DNA of 64,000 nucleotides, from assembly GCA_937863385.1 (NCBI GenBank), contig CALMBW010000020.1, positions 62,001 through 126,000 on the forward strand. The letters run 5' to 3'. The notes beneath the pieces were generated by a model. It worked only from the letters and a program-made list of their open reading frames with translations, ran no database searches and had not been told where the DNA came from. This document shows, piece after piece, positions 52,932 to 61,045 of this stretch. The DNA is from an uncultured Actinomycetes bacterium (GTDB lineage: Bacteria > Actinomycetota > CADDZG01 > WHSQ01). Position numbers and translations under genes: made by a program. Each line of letters begins with the position of its first letter. Within the stretch, counting starts at the first letter, position 1.

Positions 52932-53168
52932 TTGGCGGAGGTTCGTGCTTACATCCTGATCCAGACCGCAGTGAATGCAGGCCACGTGGCCAAAGAGATC
53001 CGCGCCATCGAAGGGGTCGAGTCCGCAGAGGACGTTTCGGGTCCCTACGACGTGATCGTCGCCACCTCGGCCCCAGACATGGATGCCTTGGGCAGGATGG
53101 TCGTTGCCAAGATCCAAGCGGTCGAGGGGATCACTCGCACCCTGACCTGCCCCGTAGTCCAGCTCTGA
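52932..53168 (+). CDS. Stand-alone Lrp/AsnC ligand-binding (RAM) domain protein
   Basis: A 78-residue protein consisting only of the Lrp/AsnC effector domain without a helix-turn-helix. VRAYILIQTAVNAGHVAKEI, VESAEDVSGPYDVIVATSA and the GITRTLTCPVVQL end are typical of these small amino acid-sensing proteins. The start is TTG, supported by GGAGG six bases upstream. It is divergent from qcrC. Confidence 0.85.
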   Translation: MAEVRAYILIQTAVNAGHVAKEIRAIEGVESAEDVSGPYDVIVATSAPDMDALGRMVVAKIQAVEGITRTLTCPVVQL

Positions 53169-53315
53169 CCGGCGCAACTCGAGCCGAGGGCGGCGTACCC
53201 AACACCTCAGTAACTAAACGCAGCTAACTGAACGCGTTCTGGTTACATCCCCCTCCTGTGTGGGGATAGTTGTAGCAACCAGCGAGAAGCTAGCGCCGAT
53301 AGGAGGTTGAGACGG

Positions 53316-53375
53316 ATGCTGTGGACGATCCTTGCAGTGATCGGTCTGATCGTGGTGCTCCAAGCGATCTTCTAG
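53316..53375 (+). CDS. 19-residue hydrophobic peptide
   Basis: Codes for MLWTILAVIGLIVVLQAIF, a single-helix membrane peptide. AGGAGG is correctly spaced before the ATG, and an intrinsic-terminator-like hairpin begins 23 bases after the TAG, so this looks like a complete small transcription unit. The Met-Leu-Trp-Thr-Ile start resembles the N-terminus of short Lmo0937-like membrane proteins, but this one is less than half their length. It may be a truncated relative or a true micropeptide. Confidence 0.55.
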   Translation: MLWTILAVIGLIVVLQAIF

Positions 53376-53398
53376 ACCATTTTGATGCTCAACCGAAC

Positions 53399-53420
53399 GG
53401 GCCCTGCGGGGCCCTTTCGT
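53399..53420 (+). terminator. Terminator after the 19-residue peptide gene
   Basis: GGGCCC, loop TGCG, GGGCCC, then TTTCGTGTTT. Typical GC stem with a short T run, ending the small transcript and lying between it and the end of the convergent subtilase. Confidence 0.7.
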
Positions 53421-53460
53421 GTTTCCGGCTCCACCGAGGCAAGCGCCAACCTGGGAGCAT

Positions 53461-55935
53461 TCACGGCTCGACGATCTGCGCAGGGTTGGTCAACTGGTTC
53501 GGAAATACCACGAGCAGTCTCCTTCTCGGGACCTCCAACGGCAGGGCACAATCGGTCCGCCACCACCAGCCTCCACAACCAAGGTTGTCTTCGACCGATC
53601 CGTTGAGATCGATGTCGTCGATCTGGACCGTGTCGCATTCAGGCATCAGTATGTCTCCCGAGAAGGTGTCGCCGCACACCCTGAACGTCGCCGTAAGGGT
53701 GGGCTGCTCGAAGTCCTGCAAATCGGCCACCACCGACAACGAAGACGAGTGCAAGCTGGGGTAGCCCCCGCGCAGGGTGCCGGAGCAGCCACCGAAGGTC
53801 ACCCTGCACCAACCGGGCTCGTAAAGCGGCTTCCGATAAGTGACCGTGCGCTCCCCATCGTTGAGCGTCACGCTAGCGGTCAGGGCGCGGCTGGTTTCGA
53901 ATGCTTCATCGAGGACCGCCACGATCTCAACCGGTTCCGAGATGTCTTCATCACCCTCGGCGAACTCAAGCCAGGTTCGCCCGCGCGGGTCTTCGCCTGA
54001 CGGCAGGATCGCACCGGGGCCGGCGAAGGTACGCGCTCCGACGAAGACGATGTCGGCACCCTCCATCCCATCTCCGAAAGCATCGGAGTTCACGTGCGGA
54101 TACACCTCGGCCGCCGGGCGTCCGGGGGATCCCGATACATCGAGATCGATGGTCGCGGGGTCGCCATCTCCGAGCTTGCTTGGGGCCTCCATCTCCGAGG
54201 CCGGCATCAAGGTCGCTTGCCAGACAGCCGTGTTTGATCGTGGTGCCGAGAACCTCAAACGCCCCCACGCCTGGATCTGGCGTTCGTACCACCTGTCTGA
54301 CTGAGCACGACCTGAGATCTTGCTCTCAGCCGGAACGAAACGCACCCAGATGGTCGTCTCAGGATCGGCTTGAAAGGTGAGCTCGGACTGAAACGATCCT
54401 CCTTCGGCAGAGAACGAGACCTCGAACCCAAGAGGCCCGCGCACGTCGGAGGCAGAAACGGTTCCAACCGTCGCGCTATCGGTCAGGGATCGCACGGTTA
54501 CCGGAAGCACGAGATCGCCCTCTGTCAGTTCTAGCCGGCCCAGCGAGACACTGGGGGGTAACACAACGAAACCCGCTCGCGCGCTTCGGTATATGTCGAC
54601 CCTGCCCGCTCCCGTTACCGTCGGGTCCTGGGAGTTGGACACCTGGGCCGGGCGCGCGCGACCCATCAACATCGCTGCAACTTCCGCAGGTGAAGCGCCC
54701 GGATGACGTTGAAGCAGCAGTGCCGCACTCCCCGACACATGGGGGGCCGCCATAGAGGTTCCCGACTTGTAGCTGCCGCCATCACCAGAACCAACCTCGG
54801 CGGAGAGGATCCCGGCACCGGGCGCGACGACATCGGGCTTCAAGGCAGAAGTCGTGCGGGCCGGGCCTTGCGACGAGAACGCCGCGGCATCGTCGGCGAG
54901 GTCGGTTGCACCGACCGCTACAACGCCCGGCGCCGTAGCTGGTGAGCCGACCATATAGGCAGCAACACCTGAGTACTCGTTGCCCGCATTGCCGGCGGCT
55001 GCGACGAACGAGATGCCAGCGTCAACGAGATTCTGAGCTGCCACCGACTCGGCCGAATCCTGAGTGCCGAAGGTGACTCCGCCGGAGAACGACACAACGT
55101 CCACTCGATCCGATGTGTCGCCATCGTCGTTGGGATCCAAGGCCCGTTCGTATGCGGCGATGAGTACGTCTGCCGTCGACGCACCACCGTTGCCCCAGAC
55201 CTTCAATGCAACGATCTTGGTGCCGGGCGCGACTCCCCGGCCGACCACGCCGGGTACACCCTTGCCGCAGCAGGTCGCACCCACATGGGTTCCATGTCCT
55301 TCAACGTCTAGTGGGTCGGGATCCGGATCGGGCACATCGTTATCCGAGCGCGAATCGATAGGGTCGTAGGGATCCCCCACGAAGTCATAACCGTCGATCA
55401 CTTTGGGGGTTGGGAACGAGCCCTCCTCGATCACCTCAGGGTCGTTACCGCGATAAGCCGCAACGGACCCCGATCCCCCAAACGCCCGATGGGTGTAATC
55501 GATGCCGGAATCGACAACCGCAACGGTGATGCCCTTTCCGGTCAACCCGAGCTGCTTGCGGGCTCTGAAAGCTCCGATGTGTTTGACACTTTCTGAGTTG
55601 TAGGCGCGAACGATCCCTGCCTTCTCGACGCTTTGGACACCCGGCATCCCGGCCAGCCGTAGCGCAGACGCTTGACTCATCCGCGCCGAGAAGCCGTCCA
55701 AGACTCGCTCGTAGACGAACCCCACGCGACCACCGGCGCGGGCCACCGCTCGCCTGGCGCTCCGTGCCACCGCCCCGTCGGTGGACGTCCGGACGATGTA
55801 GACATCCGCAGCTTCGGGCGAAGCCGGCTGGGCCGCACGACCCCTCGCGATCGGGGTCTGCATCAGACCGAACAAGGATGCTGCCGCAAGGCATGCCGCG
55901 AGACTCTTGCGGGTCATCGAGCGTGAAGCGTTCAC
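53461..55935 (-). CDS. Secreted subtilisin-like (S8) serine protease, second copy
   Basis: An 824-residue exported protease: signal peptide (SLAACLAAASLFGLMQTPIA), an I9-type inhibitor propeptide (VYIVRTSTDGAVARSARR to about residue 115), and an S8 domain with D142 in VVDSGIDYTH, H214 in EGHGTHVGATC and S394 in SGTSMAAPHVSG. The C-terminal half is beta-rich with several cysteines and no known domain. The GTG at 55935 overlaps the larE stop (GTGA); an ATG 18 bases later is the alternative start. Confidence 0.92.
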   Translation of the reverse strand: MNASRSMTRKSLAACLAAASLFGLMQTPIARGRAAQPASPEAADVYIVRTSTDGAVARSARRAVARAGGRVGFVYERVLDGFSARMSQASALRLAGMPGVQSVEKAGIVRAYNSESVKHIGAFRARKQLGLTGKGITVAVVDSGIDYTHRAFGGSGSVAAYRGNDPEVIEEGSFPTPKVIDGYDFVGDPYDPIDSRSDNDVPDPDPDPLDVEGHGTHVGATCCGKGVPGVVGRGVAPGTKIVALKVWGNGGASTADVLIAAYERALDPNDDGDTSDRVDVVSFSGGVTFGTQDSAESVAAQNLVDAGISFVAAAGNAGNEYSGVAAYMVGSPATAPGVVAVGATDLADDAAAFSSQGPARTTSALKPDVVAPGAGILSAEVGSGDGGSYKSGTSMAAPHVSGSAALLLQRHPGASPAEVAAMLMGRARPAQVSNSQDPTVTGAGRVDIYRSARAGFVVLPPSVSLGRLELTEGDLVLPVTVRSLTDSATVGTVSASDVRGPLGFEVSFSAEGGSFQSELTFQADPETTIWVRFVPAESKISGRAQSDRWYERQIQAWGRLRFSAPRSNTAVWQATLMPASEMEAPSKLGDGDPATIDLDVSGSPGRPAAEVYPHVNSDAFGDGMEGADIVFVGARTFAGPGAILPSGEDPRGRTWLEFAEGDEDISEPVEIVAVLDEAFETSRALTASVTLNDGERTVTYRKPLYEPGWCRVTFGGCSGTLRGGYPSLHSSSLSVVADLQDFEQPTLTATFRVCGDTFSGDILMPECDTVQIDDIDLNGSVEDNLGCGGWWWRTDCALPLEVPRRRLLVVFPNQLTNPAQIVEP

Positions 55936-56762
55936 GCCATCGAGCGGCGCAGCGTCGGAAGGGGCAACGCCTCGTTGAGAGATCCGGAACGGAAACCCTT
56001 GGGGTCGATCGTCACGTCCACGTATCCGAGTGATCGCAGATGCTCCTCGATCCGAGCCAACTGCGAGGTTGCCCGTGGGATCTCGCTCACAAGGAACTCG
56101 AGGCGCGCAAGCTCACCGTGATCGCGGACCCGGAACTCAAAGAATCCAAGAGATGCGACGAAATCTTCGGCGGCTTCGACCCGCCTCAAGCCCGCCGGAG
56201 TCACGCGTACTCCATAGGCGAACCTTGATGCGAGACAAGGCGATGAGGGCTTGGTTGCCGTCGGCAGGCTCATGGCCGCAGACAACTCCCGTATCTCTGC
56301 TTTGCTTAGTGCTGCTGAGACCAAAGGAGATAGCACCCGATGCTCTTTCGCCGCCATCAGCCCAGGGCGGTGATCGCCAAGGTCGTCTGTGTTGGTTCCA
56401 ACGATCACCGCCGCATCAAGCTCTGCGGCTATCGGCTCGAGGGTCGAGAACAGCTCGTCTTTACACCAGTAACAGCGATCGGACCCGTTCACTGCGTAGG
56501 CTTCCAGGGATACCTCGTGCGTGCCTACGGTGCGGTGGCGCCACCCACGAGAACGTGCCAGATCTGCCGCTTTACGTAGTTCGGAACGGGCCAATGATGG
56601 GGATACTGCTGTGACTGCGAGACAATCGACCCCTAGGGTGTCGTGAGCAACCGCAGTAAGAAAGGCTGAATCGACCCCACCGGAGTAAGCAACGACTACG
56701 CGGCCAAGGTCGCCGATGAGATCGGAGAGCACACGTTGCTTGTGTACCGCAAGGCCTGGCAT
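55932..56762 (-). CDS. larE: ATP-dependent sacrificial sulfur transferase LarE
   Basis: A 276-residue PP-loop enzyme. VVAYSGGVDSAFLTAVAHD is the ATP pyrophosphatase loop, SDRCYWCKDELF a cysteine-rich helix, and SSPCLASRFAYG carries the cysteine that donates sulfur in LarE of lactate racemase nickel-pincer cofactor synthesis. larA, larB and larC are not in the window, so the product of this pathway here is uncertain. The start follows a long upstream open stretch; the ATG at 56762 fits the family N-terminus. Confidence 0.85.
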   Translation of the reverse strand: MPGLAVHKQRVLSDLIGDLGRVVVAYSGGVDSAFLTAVAHDTLGVDCLAVTAVSPSLARSELRKAADLARSRGWRHRTVGTHEVSLEAYAVNGSDRCYWCKDELFSTLEPIAAELDAAVIVGTNTDDLGDHRPGLMAAKEHRVLSPLVSAALSKAEIRELSAAMSLPTATKPSSPCLASRFAYGVRVTPAGLRRVEAAEDFVASLGFFEFRVRDHGELARLEFLVSEIPRATSQLARIEEHLRSLGYVDVTIDPKGFRSGSLNEALPLPTLRRSMA

Positions 56763-56797
56763 CACCCCATCTTCGCAGGGTTGCGACGGTTGGTGCC

Positions 56798-57022
56798 ATG
56801 ACTTCCCTCGCTCAGTCCTCTTTCGCAGACTCCCTCGAAGACCCGGCGTTGGCCGTCGCTGCGGTGCTGCTGATCGTCGTCTCCGTGGCGTACATAGTCG
56901 TGTCGCGTCTGATAACCCGAGAGATCCGCAAGCAAGCACTTCGCCAGATGCGGGCCCGCAAGCCCGGCGCCCCACCCCCTAAGCCGCCCAAGGACAAAGA
57001 CATCTGGTCTTACCCGCCCTAA
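56798..57022 (+). CDS. Small single-helix membrane protein
   Basis: A 74-residue protein with one hydrophobic segment (ALAVAAVLLIVVSVAYIVVS), then a basic helix and a proline-rich KPGAPPPKPPKDKD tail. No family recognised. It is divergent from larE with 35 bases between starts and converges with the phosphodiesterase gene. Confidence 0.6.
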   Translation: MTSLAQSSFADSLEDPALAVAAVLLIVVSVAYIVVSRLITREIRKQALRQMRARKPGAPPPKPPKDKDIWSYPP

Positions 57023-57031
57023 CGTCAACGT

Positions 57032-58621
57032 TTACTCGATGTAGCCGAGGTCTTTCAGGTGTTCGGCTACAGCCGCTGCCTCTTCCTCGGAATACTCCCC
57101 GCCTGCGTCGCGCTCATCGAGTGCGGCCGAGACGGTGACCGGGGTGGAGGTAAGGAAACCGGCATCGAGCGCAACGGTTGCGGGCTTCCCGTCGAGCCCT
57201 TCAGGCACCGCCTCACCCAAGAGCGCAAGGGTCGTGGGGCATACATCGAACAGGTCCAGTTCGTGACCGCTCCCGTGGGTGAAACCCGGGCCGGCGCCCA
57301 CGAAGATGCCGACGGGCCGGTGGTCTGAAGACCAAGCAACATCTACTCCGGCGAGCGGAGCCGGAGGGATGACGACGGGACCAAAGGGAACTCGTCCGGG
57401 AGCCATGCGGTAACCCGCCGACCACGTGTCGCAAACGAGATCGGGAGCCAGGTCAAGAGCCCGGCCGGAATAGATCTCCTCCTTGCGATGGACGGCTGCG
57501 ACCACCTGTTCGCCGGTCTCGGGGTCGGTGATCTCCAGCAACCCGGCCGAGATCTCATCGAGCAAGGCGCCGGCGTCGGCCTGGGCTACGCAACCTTGTG
57601 GTTCTCGCCCGGCGAGGTTCAGCCACAGGTCCGAGTGGACTCCCAAGAACGCCTTGGTGGTGGACCAATCGAATGCGCCCAGTTGCCCTGCAAGCTTCGC
57701 CCCCATGGCCTTGCGTGCCAAACCGGGGGCAAGTCTTCGACCCATCTTTCGAAGGACCGGTGGCAACGCCCAGGCAGCTTCAGCCGCTGCCGATCGCTGG
57801 GAACGGCCTGGGGTTGCTAGCTCTTGCTCGGCCAGCCAGGCTCCCACGTTGATATCTCCTTTGAGGGGGCCGGCGCCGTGGTCGCTCACGATCATCACGG
57901 TAGCTTGCTTGAACGCATCGACCAGGTGGCCCGTTGCGGCATCCATGGCCTCGTACACGTCTTCGATAGCTCCGGCAAGGCGATGATCGCTGTCACGGAA
58001 CTGCCAGAAGAAATGCTGTGCCCGATCGACGTGTGGCCACACGATCTCCACACAATCCGCCTCGGTCCTATCGATCGCCCACGCCAACGCTTCGGCTTGC
58101 ACGCCGAGTCCCCGGATCAAGTCATCACGGAAAACTTCGAGCGTGGAGTGCGGAGCACGGTCAAGCAGATCCTCGATCGGAAAGGCCGCGTTTAGCTCGT
58201 TCTGAAATCCCGCCGGCTCCGTGATCGATGCACCCGGAGGTGCCCCATAGCCTGCGACCATCACCCCCGGCACGGTTGTGGCCGGGAACGTCATCGGCAC
58301 GTTCCAAACCAGATGCTTGGTGTTCTCGGTCATCTCCCACAGCGCCGGAGCCCGGCGATCCCGGGACGAGAAGTACCGGCATGAATACGAACCAGGCGCT
58401 CGATACCAAGAACCGAAGATGCCGTGGGCACCGGGATTACGCCCCGTGAAGGCAGTGGTCCATGCACAGTCGGTCATGGGCGGCCACGTGGATCGCAATC
58501 CTGCCCGGTAGCCGCGATCGATCAGAGATCTAAGGGCGGGCAAGCGGCCGGCGGCGAGCATGGGATCGATGATGTCGAAGGTCGCCGAGTCCCACCCGAC
58601 GACCAGCACCTTTGGAGCCAT
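57032..58621 (-). CDS. Type I phosphodiesterase / nucleotide pyrophosphatase family protein
   Basis: A 529-residue alkaline-phosphatase-superfamily hydrolase without signal peptide. VLVVGWDSATFDIIDPML starts with the first metal aspartate; the nucleophile Thr or Ser is expected in the TWPPMTDCAWTTAFTG block; VMIVSDHGAGPLKGDINV and WSSDHRPVGIFVGAGPGF give the later metal ligands. Substrate is unknown; relatives act on phosphodiesters or phosphonates. The C-terminus ends EEEAAAVAEHLKDLGYIE, a tail shared with the small RHH protein at 37272. Confidence 0.85.
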   Translation of the reverse strand: MAPKVLVVGWDSATFDIIDPMLAAGRLPALRSLIDRGYRAGLRSTWPPMTDCAWTTAFTGRNPGAHGIFGSWYRAPGSYSCRYFSSRDRRAPALWEMTENTKHLVWNVPMTFPATTVPGVMVAGYGAPPGASITEPAGFQNELNAAFPIEDLLDRAPHSTLEVFRDDLIRGLGVQAEALAWAIDRTEADCVEIVWPHVDRAQHFFWQFRDSDHRLAGAIEDVYEAMDAATGHLVDAFKQATVMIVSDHGAGPLKGDINVGAWLAEQELATPGRSQRSAAAEAAWALPPVLRKMGRRLAPGLARKAMGAKLAGQLGAFDWSTTKAFLGVHSDLWLNLAGREPQGCVAQADAGALLDEISAGLLEITDPETGEQVVAAVHRKEEIYSGRALDLAPDLVCDTWSAGYRMAPGRVPFGPVVIPPAPLAGVDVAWSSDHRPVGIFVGAGPGFTHGSGHELDLFDVCPTTLALLGEAVPEGLDGKPATVALDAGFLTSTPVTVSAALDERDAGGEYSEEEAAAVAEHLKDLGYIE

Positions 58622-58630
58622 GCGTGAACC

Positions 58631-59221
58631 TTACGGGCTGGGCTCGGGTGACGGTGGATCGGTCGGGGTAACCGTCGGAGTGGGAGTCACATCAGGTCTC
58701 AGCTGGGTCACCACACCCGTGTCCGGGATGCGATCGATACACACCCTGCGGCAGTTCTCTGAGCTGAAGAGCGTCTTGACTATCCACCGGTAGTCGATCC
58801 GGTCCTCCCCTAGATGCAACTTGTCCAGAGGGATCCGGACCGAGATGCTCGATCGGTCCTTACGCCACACCTTTAACGATGCGATGCGGTAATCACTCTT
58901 CTTCTTACGGTCTCGATAGAGGTCGCCATGGAACCCGCGGCCATCCGAATAGAGCAGAGCGTAATGATCGAAGCGTCCATCGCCGAAGCCATCGATGTGC
59001 ACCATCACGAAACCGGCGTCCCACATGTCAAACGCCCTGAACTTGGAGAACGAGATGGTGCGCCATACGGGAGAGTTGCTAGACGACATGCGAACCTGAC
59101 TGACGTCGAGCACTCCGTCCGTATCGTTCGGATCATCGAACGGCTGCGCAGCAGCTCTAACGAGCAGTGGCGATGACGCTAGGAGCAGCACCAGCAGGGC
59201 TAACCATCTCAACCTGGTCAT
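58631..59221 (-). CDS. Secreted protein of unknown function in the Mau-like module
   Basis: A 196-residue exported protein with signal peptide (LALLVLLLASSPLLVRAAA), an acidic DDPNDTDGVLDVSQVRM start, a beta-rich body (RTISFSKFRAFDMWDAGFVM, RFDHYALLYSDGRG, RIPLDKLHLGEDRIDYRWIV), two cysteines in CRRVCIDR, and a Pro/Thr-rich tail. No known domain. The ATG overlaps the mauE stop by four bases, so the two are co-translated. Confidence 0.75.
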   Translation of the reverse strand: MTRLRWLALLVLLLASSPLLVRAAAQPFDDPNDTDGVLDVSQVRMSSSNSPVWRTISFSKFRAFDMWDAGFVMVHIDGFGDGRFDHYALLYSDGRGFHGDLYRDRKKKSDYRIASLKVWRKDRSSISVRIPLDKLHLGEDRIDYRWIVKTLFSSENCRRVCIDRIPDTGVVTQLRPDVTPTPTVTPTDPPSPEPSP

Positions 59222-59748
59222 TCGATACCTCTCTTGAACGAACGAGTGACCGAGTAAAGCAGCCACACCGCAGCGGCAGCAGCCAGCAACATGAGCAAGG
59301 CCGGGACGATCTGGTCCCCGCTGGGCACCCCGACACCTTCCAACAGATCCACCTCGCGATCCCCCAGAAGCATCACGGCGGCGGCGCCGCCGAGAACGGT
59401 ATTGCGCAAGAGGATGACCCTGTAGTCCCGAACCTTGCTTGACCCGAAGCATCCACATGGAAGCCGATCGCCCTGAAGATTCCTCAGTCTTACCGCGGCA
59501 AAGGTGAATGCACTCAACATCCCGACCGACATCGCGCCGGCGGTTCGGGTCTCGCCCGCCAGTACCAAGGCGGTCACAAGAGCTTCGGTCAAGGGCACCA
59601 GGAGGGCGGCGAAAGCCGTTAAGGCACCCAAACGATAGTTCTTCAGAACGTCTCGCCATGCCTGGGGTCGAGCCATCTTGGCCCCGGCGGACCAAGCAAA
59701 CACAACCGCTATCAACGCTGAACAGACTTGGATCGTCGCAGCCGGCAC
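59218..59748 (-). CDS. mauE: MauE/DoxX-like redox membrane protein
   Basis: A 176-residue four-helix membrane protein of the MauE family. The signature LPCGCFGSSK lies after the second helix; its paired cysteines are thought to pass reducing or oxidising equivalents across the membrane. In methylotrophs MauE and MauD are needed for folding of the methylamine dehydrogenase light chain. It is divergent from the MauD gene with a 126-base spacer. Confidence 0.88.
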   Translation of the reverse strand: MPAATIQVCSALIAVVFAWSAGAKMARPQAWRDVLKNYRLGALTAFAALLVPLTEALVTALVLAGETRTAGAMSVGMLSAFTFAAVRLRNLQGDRLPCGCFGSSKVRDYRVILLRNTVLGGAAAVMLLGDREVDLLEGVGVPSGDQIVPALLMLLAAAAAVWLLYSVTRSFKRGIE

Positions 59749-59874
59749 GTCCGCATACTAGTGCGCCGTCTCGCAAATGCCGCCTTCTAGCAACGAGCCG
59801 CTGCCGCGTACGGAAAGCATCACGGACCACGCTACGGTGGACGCTCGGTAGGCACTCGCGGAAGGTCGCTCTGC

Positions 59875-60435
59875 TTGGACGGTTGGTGGGCAGCTTCGTA
59901 CATCGCACTGTGGTTGTTGGTCATCGTCCTGGCAGTGGTCGTCGCTGCCCTTGCCCGCCAGATCGGCACCTTGCACCTACGGCTCGGCCCCCGCGGAGCC
60001 CTCGAACTAGACGATGAGGGGCCCGCTCTGGAAGAGATTCTTCCCGTGACCACTGCGACCTCGGTGGAGGGAACGGCAGTGTCGTTAGGGGGACCGGGAG
60101 AAGCCCAGCTCCTGCTCTTCGTATCGCCTGGGTGCGGCGTCTGTGAGCAGGTGCTTCCGTCGATCCCGGTCATCGCCCAAGCCGGACGGATCGCTCCCTA
60201 TGTCCTTACCGATGTGGACGCAGAAGAGACCGAGCTCGCCTACAAGAACAAGCGACTTGGGGTACCGCTCGTTCCGGCAAGTGAGGCCGTGCTCCGCTAT
60301 GGGATCCCGGGCACCCCTTATGTTGTCGTGACAGACGCTACGGGGACGGTGCGGGCGAAGGGCACAGTGAACAATCTCGAGCAGATGGAAGGTTTGGTTG
60401 ATTCAGCGGACAAGAGGAGCAGAACAGGTGCTTGA
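59875..60435 (+). CDS. mauD: MauD-like thioredoxin-fold membrane protein
   Basis: A 186-residue protein with one N-terminal transmembrane helix (ASYIALWLLVIVLAVVVAAL), the MauD-type HLRLGPRGALELDDEG linker, and a thioredoxin-like domain facing outward with the redox motif CGVC in LLFVSPGCGVCEQVLPS and a cis-proline GIPGTPYVVV. It is expected to make or reshuffle disulfides in the exported MauA-like protein next door. It starts with TTG after GGAAGG. Confidence 0.87.
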   Translation: MDGWWAASYIALWLLVIVLAVVVAALARQIGTLHLRLGPRGALELDDEGPALEEILPVTTATSVEGTAVSLGGPGEAQLLLFVSPGCGVCEQVLPSIPVIAQAGRIAPYVLTDVDAEETELAYKNKRLGVPLVPASEAVLRYGIPGTPYVVVTDATGTVRAKGTVNNLEQMEGLVDSADKRSRTGA

Positions 60436-60958
60436 TTCGATCACGACCAAGGTGAGTGTCGGCCTGGCTGGATCGACGAGCAGACGATCCTTTTTGGGCC
60501 GGCTCGGCGCAGGTGTCGTGGCTCTAGCTGGTGGTCCTTTAGTTGCTGCGGCCTTGAGGCCGGAGAGGGCCGAGGCGTATCACATCTGTGGGCACACCTA
60601 CACGACGGACTCTTGCCCGCATCCGTACCGTCCGCTCAGCCGTGTTGACAGATTCGGCTACCCGATCCATCCAACCTACGGATATCCCGTTGACGACAAG
60701 GGCCGCATCTACAAGAGCAAGCATCAGAAACGCAGCCTCATGTGTCAGGACTTGGTCAAGAAGAGATACCCCCATACAGGCGAACCTCGTTACGGCGGTG
60801 GCTGGAGTCGCTGTTGCAACGGGCGCGTTCGTCGTATCGCGGATTGTTGCAGCTACTCGCGCACCCGGATCAATGGCGACGCCAGCGTGACCGGATACTG
60901 CTACAGCGGTACTCGGGTGTTCTGCATCGGCTACCGCGACACCAACGTTCGCTGCTAA
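60428..60958 (+). CDS. Tat-exported cysteine-rich MauA-like (light chain-like) protein
   Basis: A 176-residue protein with a twin-arginine signal (STSRRSFLGRLGAG then a hydrophobic stretch), processed near AEAYH. The mature part has ten cysteines (including CC pairs in SRCCNG and ADCCSY) and many Gly/Tyr/Arg residues. Its place after MauD and its Cys pattern resemble methylamine dehydrogenase light chain. However, the mature chain has only one tryptophan (in GGGWSRCC), so the two-Trp cofactor TTQ cannot form. No heavy chain or MauG is nearby. The GTG overlaps mauD by eight bases, with GAGGAG upstream. Confidence 0.75.
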   Translation: MLDSITTKVSVGLAGSTSRRSFLGRLGAGVVALAGGPLVAAALRPERAEAYHICGHTYTTDSCPHPYRPLSRVDRFGYPIHPTYGYPVDDKGRIYKSKHQKRSLMCQDLVKKRYPHTGEPRYGGGWSRCCNGRVRRIADCCSYSRTRINGDASVTGYCYSGTRVFCIGYRDTNVRC

Positions 60959-60961
60959 CCC

Positions 60962-61036
60962 ATGAACGAGGTAACGGTGGTTGTCACCGTCCTCGCGTCG
61001 ATCATCGCCGGGTGGTCGACCTTGTTCGGCCCCTGA
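60962..61036 (+). CDS. Possible 24-residue hydrophobic peptide
   Basis: An open frame from ATG to TGA beginning MNEVTVVVTVLASIIAGWST and ending L-F-G-P, a single membrane-spanning helix. It begins three bases after the MauA-like stop and ends nine bases before the next gene. There is no good Shine-Dalgarno, so coupled translation would be required. Support is position and composition only. Confidence 0.35.
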   Translation: MNEVTVVVTVLASIIAGWSTLFGP

Positions 61037-61045
61037 GGTCTTTCG

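Noticed and set aside
59222-59908. Upstream extension of the secreted-protein frame to 425 codons
   Set aside because: The extension overlaps mauE in another frame and has no conserved content; the signal peptide starts at the ATG at 59221.
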